Positions 45,228 to 57,100 of a stretch of 64,000 bases of DNA are shown here, piece after piece. The notes beneath the pieces were generated by a model, which was not told the DNA's origin, did not search any database, and was given only the letters and a program-made list of their open reading frames with translations. The DNA comes from an uncultured SAR86 cluster bacterium (GTDB lineage Bacteria > Pseudomonadota > Gammaproteobacteria > Magnimaribacterales > Magnimaribacteraceae). The stretch is taken from NCBI GenBank assembly GCA_902630715.1, contig CACOVO010000003.1:37751-101750 (forward strand), in the 5' to 3' direction. Every line of letters begins with the position of its first letter. Within the stretch, counting starts at the first letter, position 1. Made by a program: the position numbers and the translations under genes.

Positions 45228-45256
45228 TTGACATAATAAGCCTGCAATAACAGAAT
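45228..45256 (+). promoter_or_regulatory. promoter upstream of tRNA-Tyr
   Basis: A perfect TTGACA (45228-45233) and CAGAAT (45251-45256; 4 of 6) are separated by 17 bases, with a G/C-containing discriminator TGCGCAC. tRNA-Tyr starts about 23 bases after the expected transcription start. It lies divergent to birA. Confidence 0.65.
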
Positions 45257-45285
45257 TGCGCACAGTTTTTTAACCATTATTTCTA

Positions 45286-45370
<85 letters not shown>

Positions 45371-45402
45371 TTAAAATTACTTCTAAAAAGATACGAAAAC
45401 AC

Positions 45403-45431
45403 TTGCATTGAGGGCACAAAAATACTATAAA
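45403..45431 (+). promoter_or_regulatory. promoter for the tRNA-Thr(GGT)-tuf unit
   Basis: TTGCAT (45403-45408) and TATAAA (45426-45431) have a 17-base spacer, followed by a GC-rich discriminator GCGCTCCG, as in growth-rate-controlled stable RNA promoters. Confidence 0.6.
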
Positions 45432-45443
45432 AGCGCTCCGAGC

Positions 45444-45525
45444 TTTGGGTTGTAGGTTTTATTCGCTAATATTTTTAACGATCAATTAGTTTCTGAGTTA
45501 CTCAGACATATTCTCTACACCCAAA
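45444..45525 (+). ncRNA. structured leader between the promoter and tRNA-Thr(GGT)
   Basis: TTTGGGTTGTAG (45444-45455) can pair with CTACACCCAAA (45515-45525) with one bulge, enclosing a small hairpin CTGAG-TTA-CTCAG (45493-45505). This is a folded element in the 5' leader of the tRNA-tuf transcript. It could guide RNase processing, act as attenuator, or be a stable small RNA. No known family is recognised. Confidence 0.4.
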
Positions 45526-45550
45526 AAAAGCAGCAAAAATATGGATTTTT

Positions 45551-45626
<76 letters not shown>

Positions 45627-45656
45627 GGTAATAATAATTTAAATTTAGGAAACAAA

Positions 45657-46841
45657 ATGGCTAAAGAAAAATTTGAAAGAACCAAACCCCACGTCAATGT
45701 GGGAACAATCGGACACGTTGACCATGGTAAGACAACTTTAACTGCAGCAATAACGAAAGTTCAGGCAGAAGCAATTGGTGGAGAAGCTATTGCCTTTGAA
45801 GGAATTGATAATGCTCCTGAAGAAAAGGAACGTGGTATCACTATCTCAACCTCTCACGTTGAGTACGATTCTGATTCAAGGCACTACGCTCACGTAGACT
45901 GTCCTGGTCACGCTGACTACATCAAAAATATGATCACTGGTGCAGCTCAAATGGACGGTGCTATTCTTGTTGTGAATGCAGCCGATGGGCCCATGCCTCA
46001 GACTAGAGAACACATTCTTTTAGCTAGGCAGGTCGGAGTACCGCATATAGTCGTATTCTTGAACAAGGCTGATATGGTAGACGATCCTGAGCTCATCGAG
46101 TTAGTTGAAATGGAAGTTCGTGAGCTCCTCACTGAATATGATTTTCCAGGTGATGATACTCCAGTAATTGTTGGATCCGCTTTGAAGGCACTGGAAGGTG
46201 ATGCTGAATATGCAGCTAAAATAAAAGAGCTGGTTCAGGCCCTCGATGAGTTTGTTCCAGAGCCAACAAGAGATACAGATAAGCCCTTCCTAATGCCTAT
46301 TGAAGACATATTTACAATTCAAGGACGTGGAACAGTTGTAACTGGAAGGATAGAGAGAGGTGAGATCAAAGTAAACGAAGAGATTGAGATAGTTGGCATA
46401 AGAGAAACACAAAAGACCGTCTGCACTGGTGTCGAGATGTTCCGTAAACTTCTAGACGAAGGTAAAGCAGGTGAAAATGTTGGAATTCTGCTTAGAGGGA
46501 CTGAAAGAGACGCAGTCGAAAGGGGTCAGGTTTTAACTAAGCCTGGAGCTATCAATCCTCACACTAAATTTGAAGCTACTGTGTATGTTTTGTCCAAGGA
46601 AGAAGGTGGACGTCACACTCCATTCTTTAAAGGATACAGGCCACAATTTTATGTCAGGACAACTGATGTTACAGGTGCGGTCGAACTACCTGAAGGTGTT
46701 GAAATGGTAATGCCGGGAGACAACATTGATATGACGGTTGAACTCATTTCTCCAATTGCGATGGAAGACGGTATGAACTTTGCAATAAGGGAAGGTGGAA
46801 GAACAGTTGGTTCTGGAGTAGTTACTAAAATATTAGATTAG
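45657..46841 (+). CDS. tuf: translation elongation factor Tu
   Basis: This 394-residue GTPase delivers aminoacyl-tRNA to the ribosome. G1 GHVDHGKT is at 19-26, the switch [10 protein letters not shown] and the NKAD guanine-binding motif follow, and domains 2 and 3 are complete to the [10 protein letters not shown] end. A ribosome site AGGAAAC precedes the ATG. It is preceded by tRNA-Thr and followed 1 base later by tRNA-Trp, the tufB-type position. No second tuf follows fusA, so this is the only copy in the window. Confidence 0.99.
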   Translation: MAKEKFERTKPHVNVGTIGHVDHGKTTLTAAITKVQAEAIGGEAIAFEGIDNAPEEKERGITISTSHVEYDSDSRHYAHVDCPGHADYIKNMITGAAQMDGAILVVNAADGPMPQTREHILLARQVGVPHIVVFLNKADMVDDPELIELVEMEVRELLTEYDFPGDDTPVIVGSALKALEGDAEYAAKIKELVQALDEFVPEPTRDTDKPFLMPIEDIFTIQGRGTVVTGRIERGEIKVNEEIEIVGIRETQKTVCTGVEMFRKLLDEGKAGENVGILLRGTERDAVERGQVLTKPGAINPHTKFEATVYVLSKEEGGRHTPFFKGYRPQFYVRTTDVTGAVELPEGVEMVMPGDNIDMTVELISPIAMEDGMNFAIREGGRTVGSGVVTKILD

Positions 46842-46842
46842 T

Positions 46843-46918
46843 AGGCCAGTAGCTCAATTGGCAGAGCGACGGTCTCCAAAACCGTAGGTTGGGGGTTCGA
46901 TTCCCTCCTGGCCTGCCA
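46843..46918 (+). tRNA. tRNA-Trp(CCA)
   Basis: This is a 76-base tRNA with acceptor AGGCCAG / CTGGCCT, anticodon loop CTCCAAA (anticodon CCA) and encoded 3' CCA. It sits between tuf and secE, as in many proteobacteria, and is probably cut from the tuf-secE transcript. Confidence 0.97.
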
Positions 46919-46945
46919 CTCCGCCAAAGAAGCACAGCCTTAATT

Positions 46946-47305
46946 ATGAGAGATAAGACTTTAAGTATGCAAAATTACATCCGATGGATAATTGGCCTAG
47001 CTGTTGTTGGAGCGGCAGTGTATGGAAATTCTTACTATTTCCAAGAGCCGCTACTTTATAGAGTTATCGGAGTAATCATAGTCTCAAGTTTGGGCCTCTT
47101 TATCTTAGCTACAACCCAAGAGGGTAAAGAGGCTTTAAAAACTGTCATCGATTCTAGAACAGAAATTAGAAGAGTCGTTTGGCCCACAAGAACTGAAACA
47201 ACTCAAACTACTCTGATCGTATTAGTTGCCATAACTATTGCTGCTTTGATTTTATGGGGACTTGATTCTCTTTTTGGTTGGATGATGGCTGGATTGCTGG
47301 GGTAA
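46946..47305 (+). CDS. secE: preprotein translocase subunit SecE
   Basis: The 119-residue protein has three hydrophobic helices, about 11-31, 37-58 and 92-117, with the conserved cytoplasmic amphipathic stretch between helices 2 and 3 ending [15 protein letters not shown], the SecE signature. It clamps SecY. An ATG at 46967 would give a 112-residue form with a slightly better purine-rich upstream stretch; the ATG at 46946 was kept as the longer option. nusG follows after 2 bases. Confidence 0.93.
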   Translation: MRDKTLSMQNYIRWIIGLAVVGAAVYGNSYYFQEPLLYRVIGVIIVSSLGLFILATTQEGKEALKTVIDSRTEIRRVVWPTRTETTQTTLIVLVAITIAALILWGLDSLFGWMMAGLLG

Positions 47306-47307
47306 AT

Positions 47308-47841
47308 ATGGATAAACAATGGTACGTGATACATGCTTATTCAGGTTATGAGAACAAAGTAAGAGAAGCATTGATTGAAAGAATAGAAAGACTTGGTATG
47401 GAGGATCTATTTGGCGAAATAATGGTTCCTTCAGAAGAAGTTGTAGAAATGAAGGGTGGGCAAGAAAGAAAAACTCAAAGAAAATTTTTCCCAGGTTACG
47501 TTCTTGTAAATATGGAATTAAATGATGATAGTTGGCATTTGGTCAAAGATACACCCAGAGTTATGGGCTTCATTGGTGGAACAAAAGACAAACCATCTCC
47601 TCTATCTAACGTGGAGGCTCAAGGCATCATGCAGCAATTGGAGCAAGGATCAGACATTACCAAACCTAAGGTTTCATTCGAACCCGGCGAAATGGTTAGA
47701 GTTGTTGATGGCCCATTTAATGATTTCAGTGGTGTGGTAGAAGAAGTCAATTATGAAAAAAGTAAAGTTAGAGTTGCGGTCTTAATTTTCGGTAGATCCA
47801 CTCCAGTAGAACTGCAATTTAACCAAATTGAGAAAGGCTAA
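47308..47841 (+). CDS. nusG: transcription termination/antitermination factor NusG
   Basis: The 177 residues comprise an NGN domain ([20 protein letters not shown] at the start, [12 protein letters not shown] near 62-73) and a C-terminal KOW domain ([21 protein letters not shown] near 123-143). NusG binds RNA polymerase and links it to Rho or ribosomal S10. The ATG at 47308 was chosen because the family starts at this point. Its stop overlaps the rplK start by one base (TAATG). Confidence 0.97.
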   Translation: MDKQWYVIHAYSGYENKVREALIERIERLGMEDLFGEIMVPSEEVVEMKGGQERKTQRKFFPGYVLVNMELNDDSWHLVKDTPRVMGFIGGTKDKPSPLSNVEAQGIMQQLEQGSDITKPKVSFEPGEMVRVVDGPFNDFSGVVEEVNYEKSKVRVAVLIFGRSTPVELQFNQIEKG

Positions 47842-48269
47842 TGGCTAAAGAAATAGAAACTTACGTAAAACTCCAGGTTCCTGCTGGACAAGCCTCTCCG
47901 AGTCCACCGGTAGGACCTGCTTTAGGACAACATGGTTTGCCTCTGATGGACTTTTGTAACGCATTCAATGCAAGAACAAAAGATTTAGAACAAGGACTTC
48001 CTTGCCCTGTGGTCATAACAGTTTATGAAGATAAGAGTTTCGAATTTGTAATCAAAACAACGCCAGCTTCCGTACTTATTAAAAAGGCAGCAGGTATTAA
48101 ATCCGGCAGTGGAACTCCCAATAGCGTTAAAGTTGGAAAAGTAACCAGAGCACAATTAGAGGAAATAGCCAAAATTAAAGACCCAGACTTGACAGCTGCA
48201 GATATGGACGCTGCTGTTAGAACTCTCACAGGAAGTGCAAGAAGTGCCGGTGTAGAAGTAGAAGGCTAG
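47841..48269 (+). CDS. rplK: 50S ribosomal protein L11
   Basis: This 142-residue L11 binds the GTPase-associated region of 23S rRNA. The Pro-rich N-terminal block ([19 protein letters not shown]) and the C-terminal RNA-binding domain ending [12 protein letters not shown] are complete. It is coupled to nusG by TAATG, and rplA follows after 7 bases. Confidence 0.98.
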   Translation: MAKEIETYVKLQVPAGQASPSPPVGPALGQHGLPLMDFCNAFNARTKDLEQGLPCPVVITVYEDKSFEFVIKTTPASVLIKKAAGIKSGSGTPNSVKVGKVTRAQLEEIAKIKDPDLTAADMDAAVRTLTGSARSAGVEVEG

Positions 48270-48276
48270 TAATAAT

Positions 48277-48957
48277 ATGAGCAAAAGGAAAGATTACATC
48301 AACTCGAAAGAAGACAAGAAGTTCAATGTCACTGAGGCTATGGATTTTATCAAGGCTTCTCCTAAAGTGAAGTTTCAGGAGTCAATAGATGTAGCGATCA
48401 ATTTAGGGATTGATCCTACTAAGTCCGATCAAAATGTTAGAGGAGCAACAACTCTTCCAGCCGGATCTGGCAAACCTTGCAAAGTTGCAGTTTTCGTAGA
48501 AGGTGATCAAGCATCTGAGGCAAAGGATGCCGGTGCCGACAAGGTTGGTATGGAGGATCTAGCGGACGAAATTAAAAAAGGTGATGCAGATTATGACGTG
48601 ATAATTGCAACGCCAGACACTATGAAATTAGTTAGTCCCCTTGGCAAAGTCTTAGGTCCTAAAGGCACAATGCCAAATCCAAAAACAGGAACAGTTACAA
48701 AGGATGTGGCTACAGCAGTAAAAAATGCCAAAGCGGGGCAAATAAGATATAGAGCAGATAAGGGTGCGATAATTCATGGAAGAATAGGAGATATAAGTTA
48801 CACACCCGACCAGATAAAACAGAATTTAGAAACACTATTGGATGATTTGAAGAGGAATAAGCCCCCTTCTGCTAAAGGTGTATTTATTAAGAAAGCAACT
48901 CTCTCTTCTACTATGGGAGCAGGGGTTGAAATTGATTTATCGTCTTTAACTTATTGA
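48277..48957 (+). CDS. rplA: 50S ribosomal protein L1
   Basis: This 226-residue L1 forms the mobile stalk near the E site and often represses its own operon. The segment GPKGTMPNPKTGTV near 127-140 and the final TMGAGVEID are typical. It is co-transcribed with rplK. The L10 leader begins shortly after its stop. Confidence 0.98.
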   Translation: MSKRKDYINSKEDKKFNVTEAMDFIKASPKVKFQESIDVAINLGIDPTKSDQNVRGATTLPAGSGKPCKVAVFVEGDQASEAKDAGADKVGMEDLADEIKKGDADYDVIIATPDTMKLVSPLGKVLGPKGTMPNPKTGTVTKDVATAVKNAKAGQIRYRADKGAIIHGRIGDISYTPDQIKQNLETLLDDLKRNKPPSAKGVFIKKATLSSTMGAGVEIDLSSLTY

Positions 48958-49009
48958 AGATAAAGATAAATAAAAGGTTTCTTCAGTATGGTGCGTTAAT
49001 TCGCTCATC

Positions 49010-49082
49010 GAAGACCGTAGGTGTGAGGAGTTGGTTCCTTACTTAATTATTTAGGCCTACGCAGATGGTAATGACTGTCTTC
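49010..49082 (+). promoter_or_regulatory. L10 (rplJL) autoregulatory leader
   Basis: GAAGAC (49010-49015) pairs with GTCTTC (49077-49082), CGTAGG (49016-49021) with CCTACG (49056-49061), and GTGAGG (49023-49028) with CCTTAC (49037-49042). This nested fold, with CGCAGATGGTAATGA on the 3' side, matches the leader bound by the L10-L12 complex, which lowers translation of rplJL. A second hairpin, AATACCA/TGGTATT at about 49100-49119, sits directly before the rplJ ribosome site. Confidence 0.75.
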
Positions 49083-49134
49083 AGTCAGAACCAAAACGAA
49101 AATACCATTTGTTTGGTATTTGGAGGATAAGAAA

Positions 49135-49662
49135 ATGCCAATGCGCATTGATGACAAGAAAGTCGCTGTTGAAGAGCTAAAAGATATAGCTAATAAGGCA
49201 ACATCAGCTGTAGCTGCAGACTATCATGGTGCATCCGTTACTGAGTTGACTAAACTCAGGAAGGACGCAAGAGATAACTCAGTTCATTTGAAAATTATTA
49301 GGAATACTTTGGCAAAGAGAGCTCTTACTGATACAAAATTTTCTTGTTTTGAAGACCTACTTGTCGGGCCAACTATGTTAGCTTTCTCTCTAGAGGATCC
49401 TACCAGTGCTGCCAAGCTAGTAAACGACTTCACAAAGGTGAATGGTAAATTTGCTGTTAAAGGGATATCTTTGGGAGACTCATTATTAGAGCTTTCAAAA
49501 CTCTCTGCGATTGCAAATATGCCTTCTCGGGAACAGGCTTTAAGTCAACTCGCGGGGTTAATGAAGGCACCTATGAATCAATTCGTAAGTATTCTAAACC
49601 AGGTTCCTTCTAAGCTTGTAAGAACTCTGCAAGCAGTGAAAGAGCAAAAAGAATCGGCTTGA
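49135..49662 (+). CDS. rplJ: 50S ribosomal protein L10
   Basis: The 175-residue L10 is the base of the L12 stalk. Its N-terminal rRNA-binding part includes AADYHGASVTELTKLRK and its C-terminal helix (about 140-175) carries the L12 dimers. I chose the ATG at 49135 because GGAGGA lies 7-8 bases upstream; a TTG at 49120 would include the ribosome site itself. Confidence 0.97.
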   Translation: MPMRIDDKKVAVEELKDIANKATSAVAADYHGASVTELTKLRKDARDNSVHLKIIRNTLAKRALTDTKFSCFEDLLVGPTMLAFSLEDPTSAAKLVNDFTKVNGKFAVKGISLGDSLLELSKLSAIANMPSREQALSQLAGLMKAPMNQFVSILNQVPSKLVRTLQAVKEQKESA

Positions 49663-49689
49663 ACTTATCAAATAAATTTGGAGAAAAAA

Positions 49690-50076
49690 ATGGCATTAAC
49701 TAAAGAAGAAATATTAGATGCAATTTCTGAGATGAGCGTTATAGAAATCGTCGATCTCATTGAAGCAATGGAAGAAAAGTTTGGGGTCTCAGCAGCGGCT
49801 CCCGTAGCAGCAGCTGCACCCGCGGTAGCAGCCGGAGATGCTGGTGGTGAAGCTGAAGCAGATGATGCTCCTGTTGATATTCATTTGACTGAAGTAGGCG
49901 ATAAGAAAGTAGACGTCATTAAAGCTGTTAGAGCGATCACAGGGCTAGGCCTTAAAGACGCAAAAGCTTTAGTAGATGAAGCTCCATCGGTAATTAAAGA
50001 GGGCGTTAATAGAGCTGAGGCTGATGAGCATGCGAAAGCGTTACAAGACGCAGGAGCAACAGCTGAACTTAAATAG
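49690..50076 (+). CDS. rplL: 50S ribosomal protein L7/L12
   Basis: This 128-residue acidic stalk protein has an N-terminal dimer domain ([22 protein letters not shown]), an Ala-rich hinge (about 39-58) and a C-terminal factor-binding domain with [27 protein letters not shown]. The ATG at 49690 follows GGAG by 6 bases. It is co-transcribed with rplJ and lies 40 bases before rpoB. Confidence 0.98.
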   Translation: MALTKEEILDAISEMSVIEIVDLIEAMEEKFGVSAAAPVAAAAPAVAAGDAGGEAEADDAPVDIHLTEVGDKKVDVIKAVRAITGLGLKDAKALVDEAPSVIKEGVNRAEADEHAKALQDAGATAELK

Positions 50077-50116
50077 CAAACTTTTAAATAAATAAATTAA
50101 TTAAAAAGAGGTCTTT

Positions 50117-53100
50117 ATGAGTTTTTCATATACTGAGAAAAAAAGAGTAAGAAGGAGTTTTGAAAAAATCTCCAGTGTAATGGAACTTCCAAATCTGCTT
50201 GCTACTCAAGTTCAGTCTTATGATGCTTTTTTGCAAAGGTATGTTGACTCCGATAAGAGATTAAATGAAGGACTTGAACAAGTTCTTAACTCTATTTTTC
50301 CTATTGAGAGTCACAATGGTTTTGCAAGAATGGAGTACTCAGGCTTCACTCTTGGTGAACCAATCTTTGATGAACGGGAATGCAAACTTAAAGGTATTAC
50401 TTACGAAATATCCCTTCACATAAATTGTGATCTCTTTTTCATTGATAAAGACTCTGGAAAACTCAAAGAGGGTAAATCTCAAAGTGTTTACATGGGAACT
50501 GTTCCATTAATGACAGATCATGGTACTTTTATAATCAATGGTACAGAGAGGGTTGTTGTTTCTCAGTTACATAGGTCTCCAGGATTATTCTTTGATCATG
50601 ATAAAGGTAAGGGCCATTCTTCTGGAAAAGTTTTATATGGTGCGAGAGTTATCCCATATAGGGGCTCCTGGTTAGATTTTGAATTTGATGCAAAGGACTT
50701 GGTTTATGTCCGCATTGATAGGAGAAGGAAACTCTACGCGACCATACTCCTCAAGGCACTTAAGCTCACTAATCAAGAAATTCTCGAAAAATTTTACGAA
50801 ACTGAGATCTATAAGAATAAAAAGAATGATATATACCAGCTTCAAGTGATTCCACGAAGGTTAATGGGTAGAGTTGCGCCGGTAGATATTGAGATCAAGG
50901 GAGAACTTATCGTCAAGAAGGGCGATAGGATAAGTGCCAGACACATAAGAAAAATTGAAGGGGCCAAACTCAAATTTTTGGACATGCCTAAAGAAGCACT
51001 ATTTGGTCAAGTCATCGCAAAAGATATCTTAGATAAATCAACTGGAGAGATTGTTTTAGAAGCAAATACAGTTTTAGACGAGGAGTCTTTCCCTGTCTTG
51101 GAGGAGCTAAGTCTTTCCGAAATAGAAACACTCTATATAAATGATATAGAAGCTGGTCCATATATTGCTGATACTCTCAGAGCAGATTCAACAACTAATG
51201 AGGTAGAGGCACTGGTTGAGATTTACCGGATGATGAGACCTGGAGAACCACCAACAAAAGAAGCGGCTACAACTTTGTTCAATAACTTATTCTTCAATGC
51301 TGAAAGGTACGATCTTTCTGCTGTAGGAAGGATGAAATTTAATAAGAGACTAGGAATTGAAGAACTTGCAGGAGATAGTATTCTTAGCGATCAAGATATT
51401 CTTAATACCCTTAAGACACTCGTAGCGATCAGAAATGGCCAAGGTAATGTTGATGATATAGACCACCTTGGAAACCGAAGGATTAGATCTGTGGGGGAGA
51501 TGGTTTCCAATCAATACAGGATAGGTTTAATTAGAGTTGAAAGAGCTGTTAGAGAGAGACTTGCTACGGCAGAGGCAGATGATCTTGGTCCTCAAGACCT
51601 AATAAATGCTAAACCTGTTTCTGCAGCCGTGAAAGAATTTTTTGGTTCTAGCCAATTATCGCAATTTATGGATCAAAATAATCCTTTGTCAGAAGTGAGT
51701 CATAAAAGAAGAATCTCTGCTTTAGGCCCAGGTGGATTGACAAGGGAAAGAGCTGGATTTGAAGTTCGTGATGTTCATCCAACTCACTATGGAAGAGTAT
51801 GTCCTATTGAGACACCTGAAGGTCCCAACATCGGCTTAATAAATAATTTGGCTGCATATGCAAGAACTAATGAATACGGTTTTTTAGAGAGTCCCTTTAG
51901 AAAGGCAGAAAACGGAAAAGTATCAGATAGTTTTCACTATCTCTCAGCTATAGAAGAAGGTGATTACGTTATTGCTCAAGCTAGTGCCCTACTAGATTCA
52001 GGCAATAGATTTAAAGAAGATTTAGTTCCAGTCAGATATAAAAATGAGTTCTCTTTCATGCCACCAGAGAGAGTTGATTTTATGGATGTGTCTCCACAAC
52101 AGGCTTTCTCTGTTGGAGCGTCACTGATCCCTTTCTTAGAACATGATGATGCTAATAGAGCTCTTATGGGTTCTAATATGATGAAACAGGCTGTACCCAC
52201 TCTACAAGCGGAAAAACCTTTAGTGGGGACTGGAGTTGAAAGATTGATAGCAAGAGATTCTGGGTCTTGTGTAACTGCTTCAAGGGGAGGAACAATAGAA
52301 AGCATTGATGCCAGCAGAATAGTTGTAAGAGTGAACGAGAAAGAAATTCAGGCAGGCGATTCTGGAGTTGATATCTATAATTTGATCAAGTACACACGCT
52401 CTAATCAGAATACTTGCATTAACCAAAGACCTATTGTTTCTATTGGTGACAAAATTAACAAGAATGACATTCTTGCAGACGGACCCTCTATAGATTTGGG
52501 TGAACTATCCCTGGGTCAGAATGTAAGAATTGCCTTTATGCCATGGCATGGGTACAACTTCGAAGATTCTATATTGATTTCTGATAAGCTTGTTAGAGAT
52601 GATAAATTTACTAGCATCCATATTCAAGAACTGACTTGTGTAGCTAGGGATACAAAATTAGGACCTGAAGAAATCTCTGCAGATATTCCAAATGTTGGCG
52701 ATAACGCTCTTTCTAAACTTGATGAGTTTGGAATTGTTCATATCGGCGCTGAGGTAAAAGCTGGTGATATTTTGGTCGGTAAGGTCACTCCGAAAGGAGA
52801 AACTCAGCTAAGCCCTGAAGAAAAACTTTTAAGAGCCATTTTTGGAGAAAAGGCTTCAGATGTTAAGGACAGTTCCTTGAGAGTTTCATCAGGCGCTGAT
52901 GGAACAGTCATTGATGTACATGTTTTCACAAGAGACGGGATCGAAAAGGATGGAAGAGCTGAATCTATTGAAGAATCTCAGTTGGCTGAAATCCAAAAAG
53001 ATATTGATGATGAATTAAAGATTCTTGAACAAGCTGCATTTTCTAGACTCGAAACTCTTCTTGTTGGAAAGAAAGTTGCTTCAGGTAAAGGTCTTAAAAA

Positions 53101-54181
53101 AGGATCAACTATCAAACTTAATGACTTAGAGGATATAAGTAAAGAAGATTGGTTCAAAATCAGACTTGATAACGAAAATGCCAATAAACAGATTGAAAAT
53201 ATCTCAAAAAGTTTAAAAGAGTATAAAGATGATCTCGATATAGCATTTGGCAAAAGAAAATCAAAAGTTACTGATGGTGACGACTTGGCCCCTGGAGTTT
53301 TAAAGATTGTTAAAGTTTATCTAGCTATCAAAAGGAGAATACAACCTGGTGATAAATTAGCCGGTCGACATGGAAACAAAGGTGTTATCTCGGTGATTAT
53401 GCCTGAAGAGGACATGCCTTTTGATGAAAATGGAGAGCCAGTGGATATAGTTCTTAATCCTCTTGGAGTTCCTTCTAGGATGAATGTTGGCCAGGTACTT
53501 GAGACTCACCTTGGATGGGCTGCAAAAGAACTTGGTACAAAAATAGGGGAGATGATCGACTCAGAAGTTAAAGCTTCTGAAATAAGATCCTTTCTTTCTG
53601 ATATTTATGAAAGAGATGGCTCGCAAGATCTCAGCGGTTTGAAGGATAAAGAAATATTTGAGTTAGCGGATAACCTCAGAGAAGGTGTGCCCATGGCAAC
53701 TCCAGTGTTTGACGGCGCAAAAGAATCCGAGGTGAAGGCAATGCTCGAACTTGCTGGATTGCCTGCAAGTGGTCAGACACAACTTTACGATGGCAGGACA
53801 GGCGAAAAATTCGATAGAAAGACAACATTAGGGTACATGTATATTCTTAAGTTAAATCATTTAATTGAAGACAAAATGCATGCTAGATCTACTGGCAGTT
53901 ATAGTCTTGTAACACAACAACCGCTCGGAGGTAAGGCACAATTTGGAGGGCAAAGATTTGGAGAAATGGAAGTTTGGGCTCTTGAAGCATACGGTGCAGC
54001 GCACACCCTTCAAGAAATGCTAACAGTTAAGTCAGATGATGTTGCAGGCAGAACTAAAGTTTATAAAAATTTAGTTGACGGCAATTTTGAAATGGAAACA
54101 GGTGTTCCTGAGTCATTTAATGTTCTTACAAAAGAAATTAGATCATTAGGAATAGACATAGATTTAGAACAAATTGATTAG
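50117..54181 (+). CDS. rpoB: RNA polymerase beta subunit
   Basis: The 1354-residue beta subunit is full length. The rifampicin-pocket cluster [28 protein letters not shown] near residues 507-540 has the wild-type, drug-sensitive residues. The catalytic-cleft segments, including [13 protein letters not shown], and the C-terminal clamp anchor are complete. The last codons provide the ribosome site of rpoC: the stop TAG overlaps TAGGAG. Confidence 0.99.
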   Translation: MSFSYTEKKRVRRSFEKISSVMELPNLLATQVQSYDAFLQRYVDSDKRLNEGLEQVLNSIFPIESHNGFARMEYSGFTLGEPIFDERECKLKGITYEISLHINCDLFFIDKDSGKLKEGKSQSVYMGTVPLMTDHGTFIINGTERVVVSQLHRSPGLFFDHDKGKGHSSGKVLYGARVIPYRGSWLDFEFDAKDLVYVRIDRRRKLYATILLKALKLTNQEILEKFYETEIYKNKKNDIYQLQVIPRRLMGRVAPVDIEIKGELIVKKGDRISARHIRKIEGAKLKFLDMPKEALFGQVIAKDILDKSTGEIVLEANTVLDEESFPVLEELSLSEIETLYINDIEAGPYIADTLRADSTTNEVEALVEIYRMMRPGEPPTKEAATTLFNNLFFNAERYDLSAVGRMKFNKRLGIEELAGDSILSDQDILNTLKTLVAIRNGQGNVDDIDHLGNRRIRSVGEMVSNQYRIGLIRVERAVRERLATAEADDLGPQDLINAKPVSAAVKEFFGSSQLSQFMDQNNPLSEVSHKRRISALGPGGLTRERAGFEVRDVHPTHYGRVCPIETPEGPNIGLINNLAAYARTNEYGFLESPFRKAENGKVSDSFHYLSAIEEGDYVIAQASALLDSGNRFKEDLVPVRYKNEFSFMPPERVDFMDVSPQQAFSVGASLIPFLEHDDANRALMGSNMMKQAVPTLQAEKPLVGTGVERLIARDSGSCVTASRGGTIESIDASRIVVRVNEKEIQAGDSGVDIYNLIKYTRSNQNTCINQRPIVSIGDKINKNDILADGPSIDLGELSLGQNVRIAFMPWHGYNFEDSILISDKLVRDDKFTSIHIQELTCVARDTKLGPEEISADIPNVGDNALSKLDEFGIVHIGAEVKAGDILVGKVTPKGETQLSPEEKLLRAIFGEKASDVKDSSLRVSSGADGTVIDVHVFTRDGIEKDGRAESIEESQLAEIQKDIDDELKILEQAAFSRLETLLVGKKVASGKGLKKGSTIKLNDLEDISKEDWFKIRLDNENANKQIENISKSLKEYKDDLDIAFGKRKSKVTDGDDLAPGVLKIVKVYLAIKRRIQPGDKLAGRHGNKGVISVIMPEEDMPFDENGEPVDIVLNPLGVPSRMNVGQVLETHLGWAAKELGTKIGEMIDSEVKASEIRSFLSDIYERDGSQDLSGLKDKEIFELADNLREGVPMATPVFDGAKESEVKAMLELAGLPASGQTQLYDGRTGEKFDRKTTLGYMYILKLNHLIEDKMHARSTGSYSLVTQQPLGGKAQFGGQRFGEMEVWALEAYGAAHTLQEMLTVKSDDVAGRTKVYKNLVDGNFEMETGVPESFNVLTKEIRSLGIDIDLEQID

Positions 54182-54190
54182 GAGATTAAC

Positions 54191-57100
54191 TTGAAAGATT
54201 TAGTAGACTTATTGAAAACGCAAGGTCACGGAGTTGAATACAATTCAATTAGGGCAGGCTTAGCTTCTCCTCAACAAATTAGATCTTGGTCTTACGGTGA
54301 AGTTAAGAAACCTGAGACAATAAATTACCGCACGTTTAAGCCCGAAAGAGACGGATTATTTTGTTCCAAAATATTCGGTCCAATTAAGGACTATGAATGT
54401 ATATGTGGTAAATATAAAAGGATGAAGCATAGAGGAGTAGTATGTGAAAAATGTGGAGTCGAAGTAACCCTTTCTAAAGTCAGAAGGGAAAGGATGGGCC
54501 ACATCGAACTTGCTGCACCTGTTGCGCATATATGGTTTTTAAAGTCTTTACCTTCTAGGTTAGCTCTAGCTCTAGACCTCACTCTAAAGGATCTAGAGAG
54601 AGTTCTATACTTCGAATCTTTTATTGTTATCGAACCAGGCATGACTGACTTAGAGGTAGGTCAGCTTCTAACTGATGAGGAATATTACGAGGCATTGGAA
54701 ACTTGGGGCGATGAATTTGAAGCCGGAATGGGAGCTGAATCAATCCAAACTCTTTTGAAGGAGTTAGATTTAGAAACTGCAATCAGAGACATACAAGAGG
54801 AAATGCCTTTGACAAAGTCAGAAGCGAAGCTCAAAAAGTTCGCTAAGAGATTAAAATTACTCAAGTCATTTAACGAATCAGGCAACAGACCTGAATGGAT
54901 GGTCTTAGAGGTCTTACCTATTTTACCACCTGACCTCAGACCTTTGGTTCCTTTAGAAGGTGGCAGATTCGCTACTTCAGATCTCAATGATTTATACAGA
55001 AGAGTCATAAATAGAAATAATAGGCTCAAGAGGTTACTAGATCTCAATGCTCCTGACATTATTACGCGAAATGAGAAAAGGATGCTTCAAGAGTCTGTTG
55101 ACGCACTTTTAGATAATGGAAGACGAGGGAGAGCTGTTACAGGTTCAAATAAAAGGCCTCTTAAATCATTAGCTGACATGATTAAAGGCAAGCAAGGAAG
55201 GTTTAGGCAAAACCTTCTTGGCAAAAGAGTAGATTATTCTGGCAGATCGGTAATAGTTGTAGGACCAACACTGAAACTTCATCAATGTGGTCTTCCTAAG
55301 AAAATGGCTTTAGAATTATTTAAACCTTTCGTTTTTGGGAGACTTCAGCAACTTGAATTAGCAAACACAATCAAACTAGCCAAAAGGATGGTCGACAGAG
55401 AAGAGCCTGAGGTGTGGGATATTCTTGATGAGGTCATAAGAGAACATCCAGTGATGCTGAATCGAGCACCTACTTTGCACAGATTGGGTATACAGGCATT
55501 TGAACCAGTTTTAGTTGAGGGAAAGGCAATTCAGTTACACCCTTTAGTTTGCAAAGCTTACAACGCAGATTTCGATGGAGATCAAATGGCCGTTCATGTT
55601 CCCTTGACTCTCGAAGCTCAATTAGAATGCAGAGCTCTAATGATGGCGACTAATAATATTCTTTCTCCATCAAACGGTAAACCTATTATAGATCCTTCCC
55701 AGGATGTGGTTTTGGGGCTGTACTATATGTCAAGAGAAAAAATTAATGATCTTGGCGAAGGAAGAATCATGTCGTCTCCAGATGAAGTAAATAGAGCCTA
55801 TTACTCTGGAACGGTTGGCTTACAAGCGAAAATCAAAGTTAGGTTGAAACCTAATAAACTTGACGATGAACCTAGTAAAATTGTTGAAACAACAACTGGA
55901 AGAACTCTTCTCTATGAACTTCTCCCAGAAGGAATGTCATTCGACCTTGTAAATAAAACACTAGATAGTAAACAAATATCCTCTCTCATTGACTTCGTAT
56001 ACAGAAAGGCTGGTCTCAAGCGCACGGTTATTTTCGCAGATAGATTAATGTATCTAGGATATGAATTCTCTACTAAGTCTGGCTCTTCAATAGGCATTGA
56101 CGATTTTGTCATACCAGATGATAAGCAAAGAATAGTGAGTGAGGCCGAACAGGAGGTCAAAGATATCGAATCTCAGTTTGCTTCTGGACTTGTTACGAAA
56201 GGCGAGAAATATAATAAAGCCATAGATATTTGGACAAGGGCAAATGAAATGATTGCTAAATCCATGATGGATAACATATCCCAAGAAGAAGTTTTAGACT
56301 CAGAAGGAACGAAAGTGCTTTCCGATTCCTTTAATTCAGTATTTATGTATGCGGATTCTGGATCTAGAGGTTCTCCTGCCCAAATTAGGCAGCTGGCTGG
56401 TATGAGAGGTTTATTAGCTAAACCAGACGGATCAATCATTGAAACGCCAGTTACTTCAAATTTCAGAGAAGGTCTAACTGCTCAGGAATACTTCATATCT
56501 ACTCATGGTGCAAGAAAAGGTTTAGCAGATACAGCATTGAAAACTGCTAACTCGGGCTATCTTACTCGTAGGCTAGTAGATGTAGCACAAGATATGGTTG
56601 TGAGTGAAGACGACTGTGGTACTGAAAATGGAATATTAATGAGACCCATAATCGATGGTGGACAGGTCCTCGTCCCTCTTGGAGATAGAGTGCTTGGAAG
56701 GACTGTTGCAGTTGATGTTACATCTATAGATGGAAAAGATGTTTTACTTAAAAAGGGAACACTCATCGACGAAGACATTGTAGATACTCTTGATGAAAAA
56801 AATATCTATGAAATAAAGGTCAGGTCCGCTATTCACTGTGAAACAATCCATGGAATTTGTTCTAATTGCTATGGTAGAGATCTTGGAAGAGGACATAAAG
56901 TTGATATCGGAGAGTCTGTGGGAATTGTCGCAGCACAATCAATTGGTGAACCTGGTACTCAGCTCACTATGAGGACATTTCATATTGGAGGAGCTGCGTC
57001 TGGTACATCTGCAGAGGATAATATTGAAACTAATTTCGCAGGCAAAGTCGTTTACGACACCCGCACAGTCAAGAAAAAAGATGGAACTTTTATCACTTTA

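Noticed and set aside
46889..46945. Extension of secE into tRNA-Trp
   Set aside because: The upstream codons are tRNA sequence; SecE should begin at 46946 or 46967.
54685..55059. Long antisense frames inside rpoC, and similar ones in rpoB, fusA, argJ and the aminotransferase
   Set aside because: They lie fully within strongly conserved genes, have no ribosome sites and resemble no protein; they are side effects of codon use.
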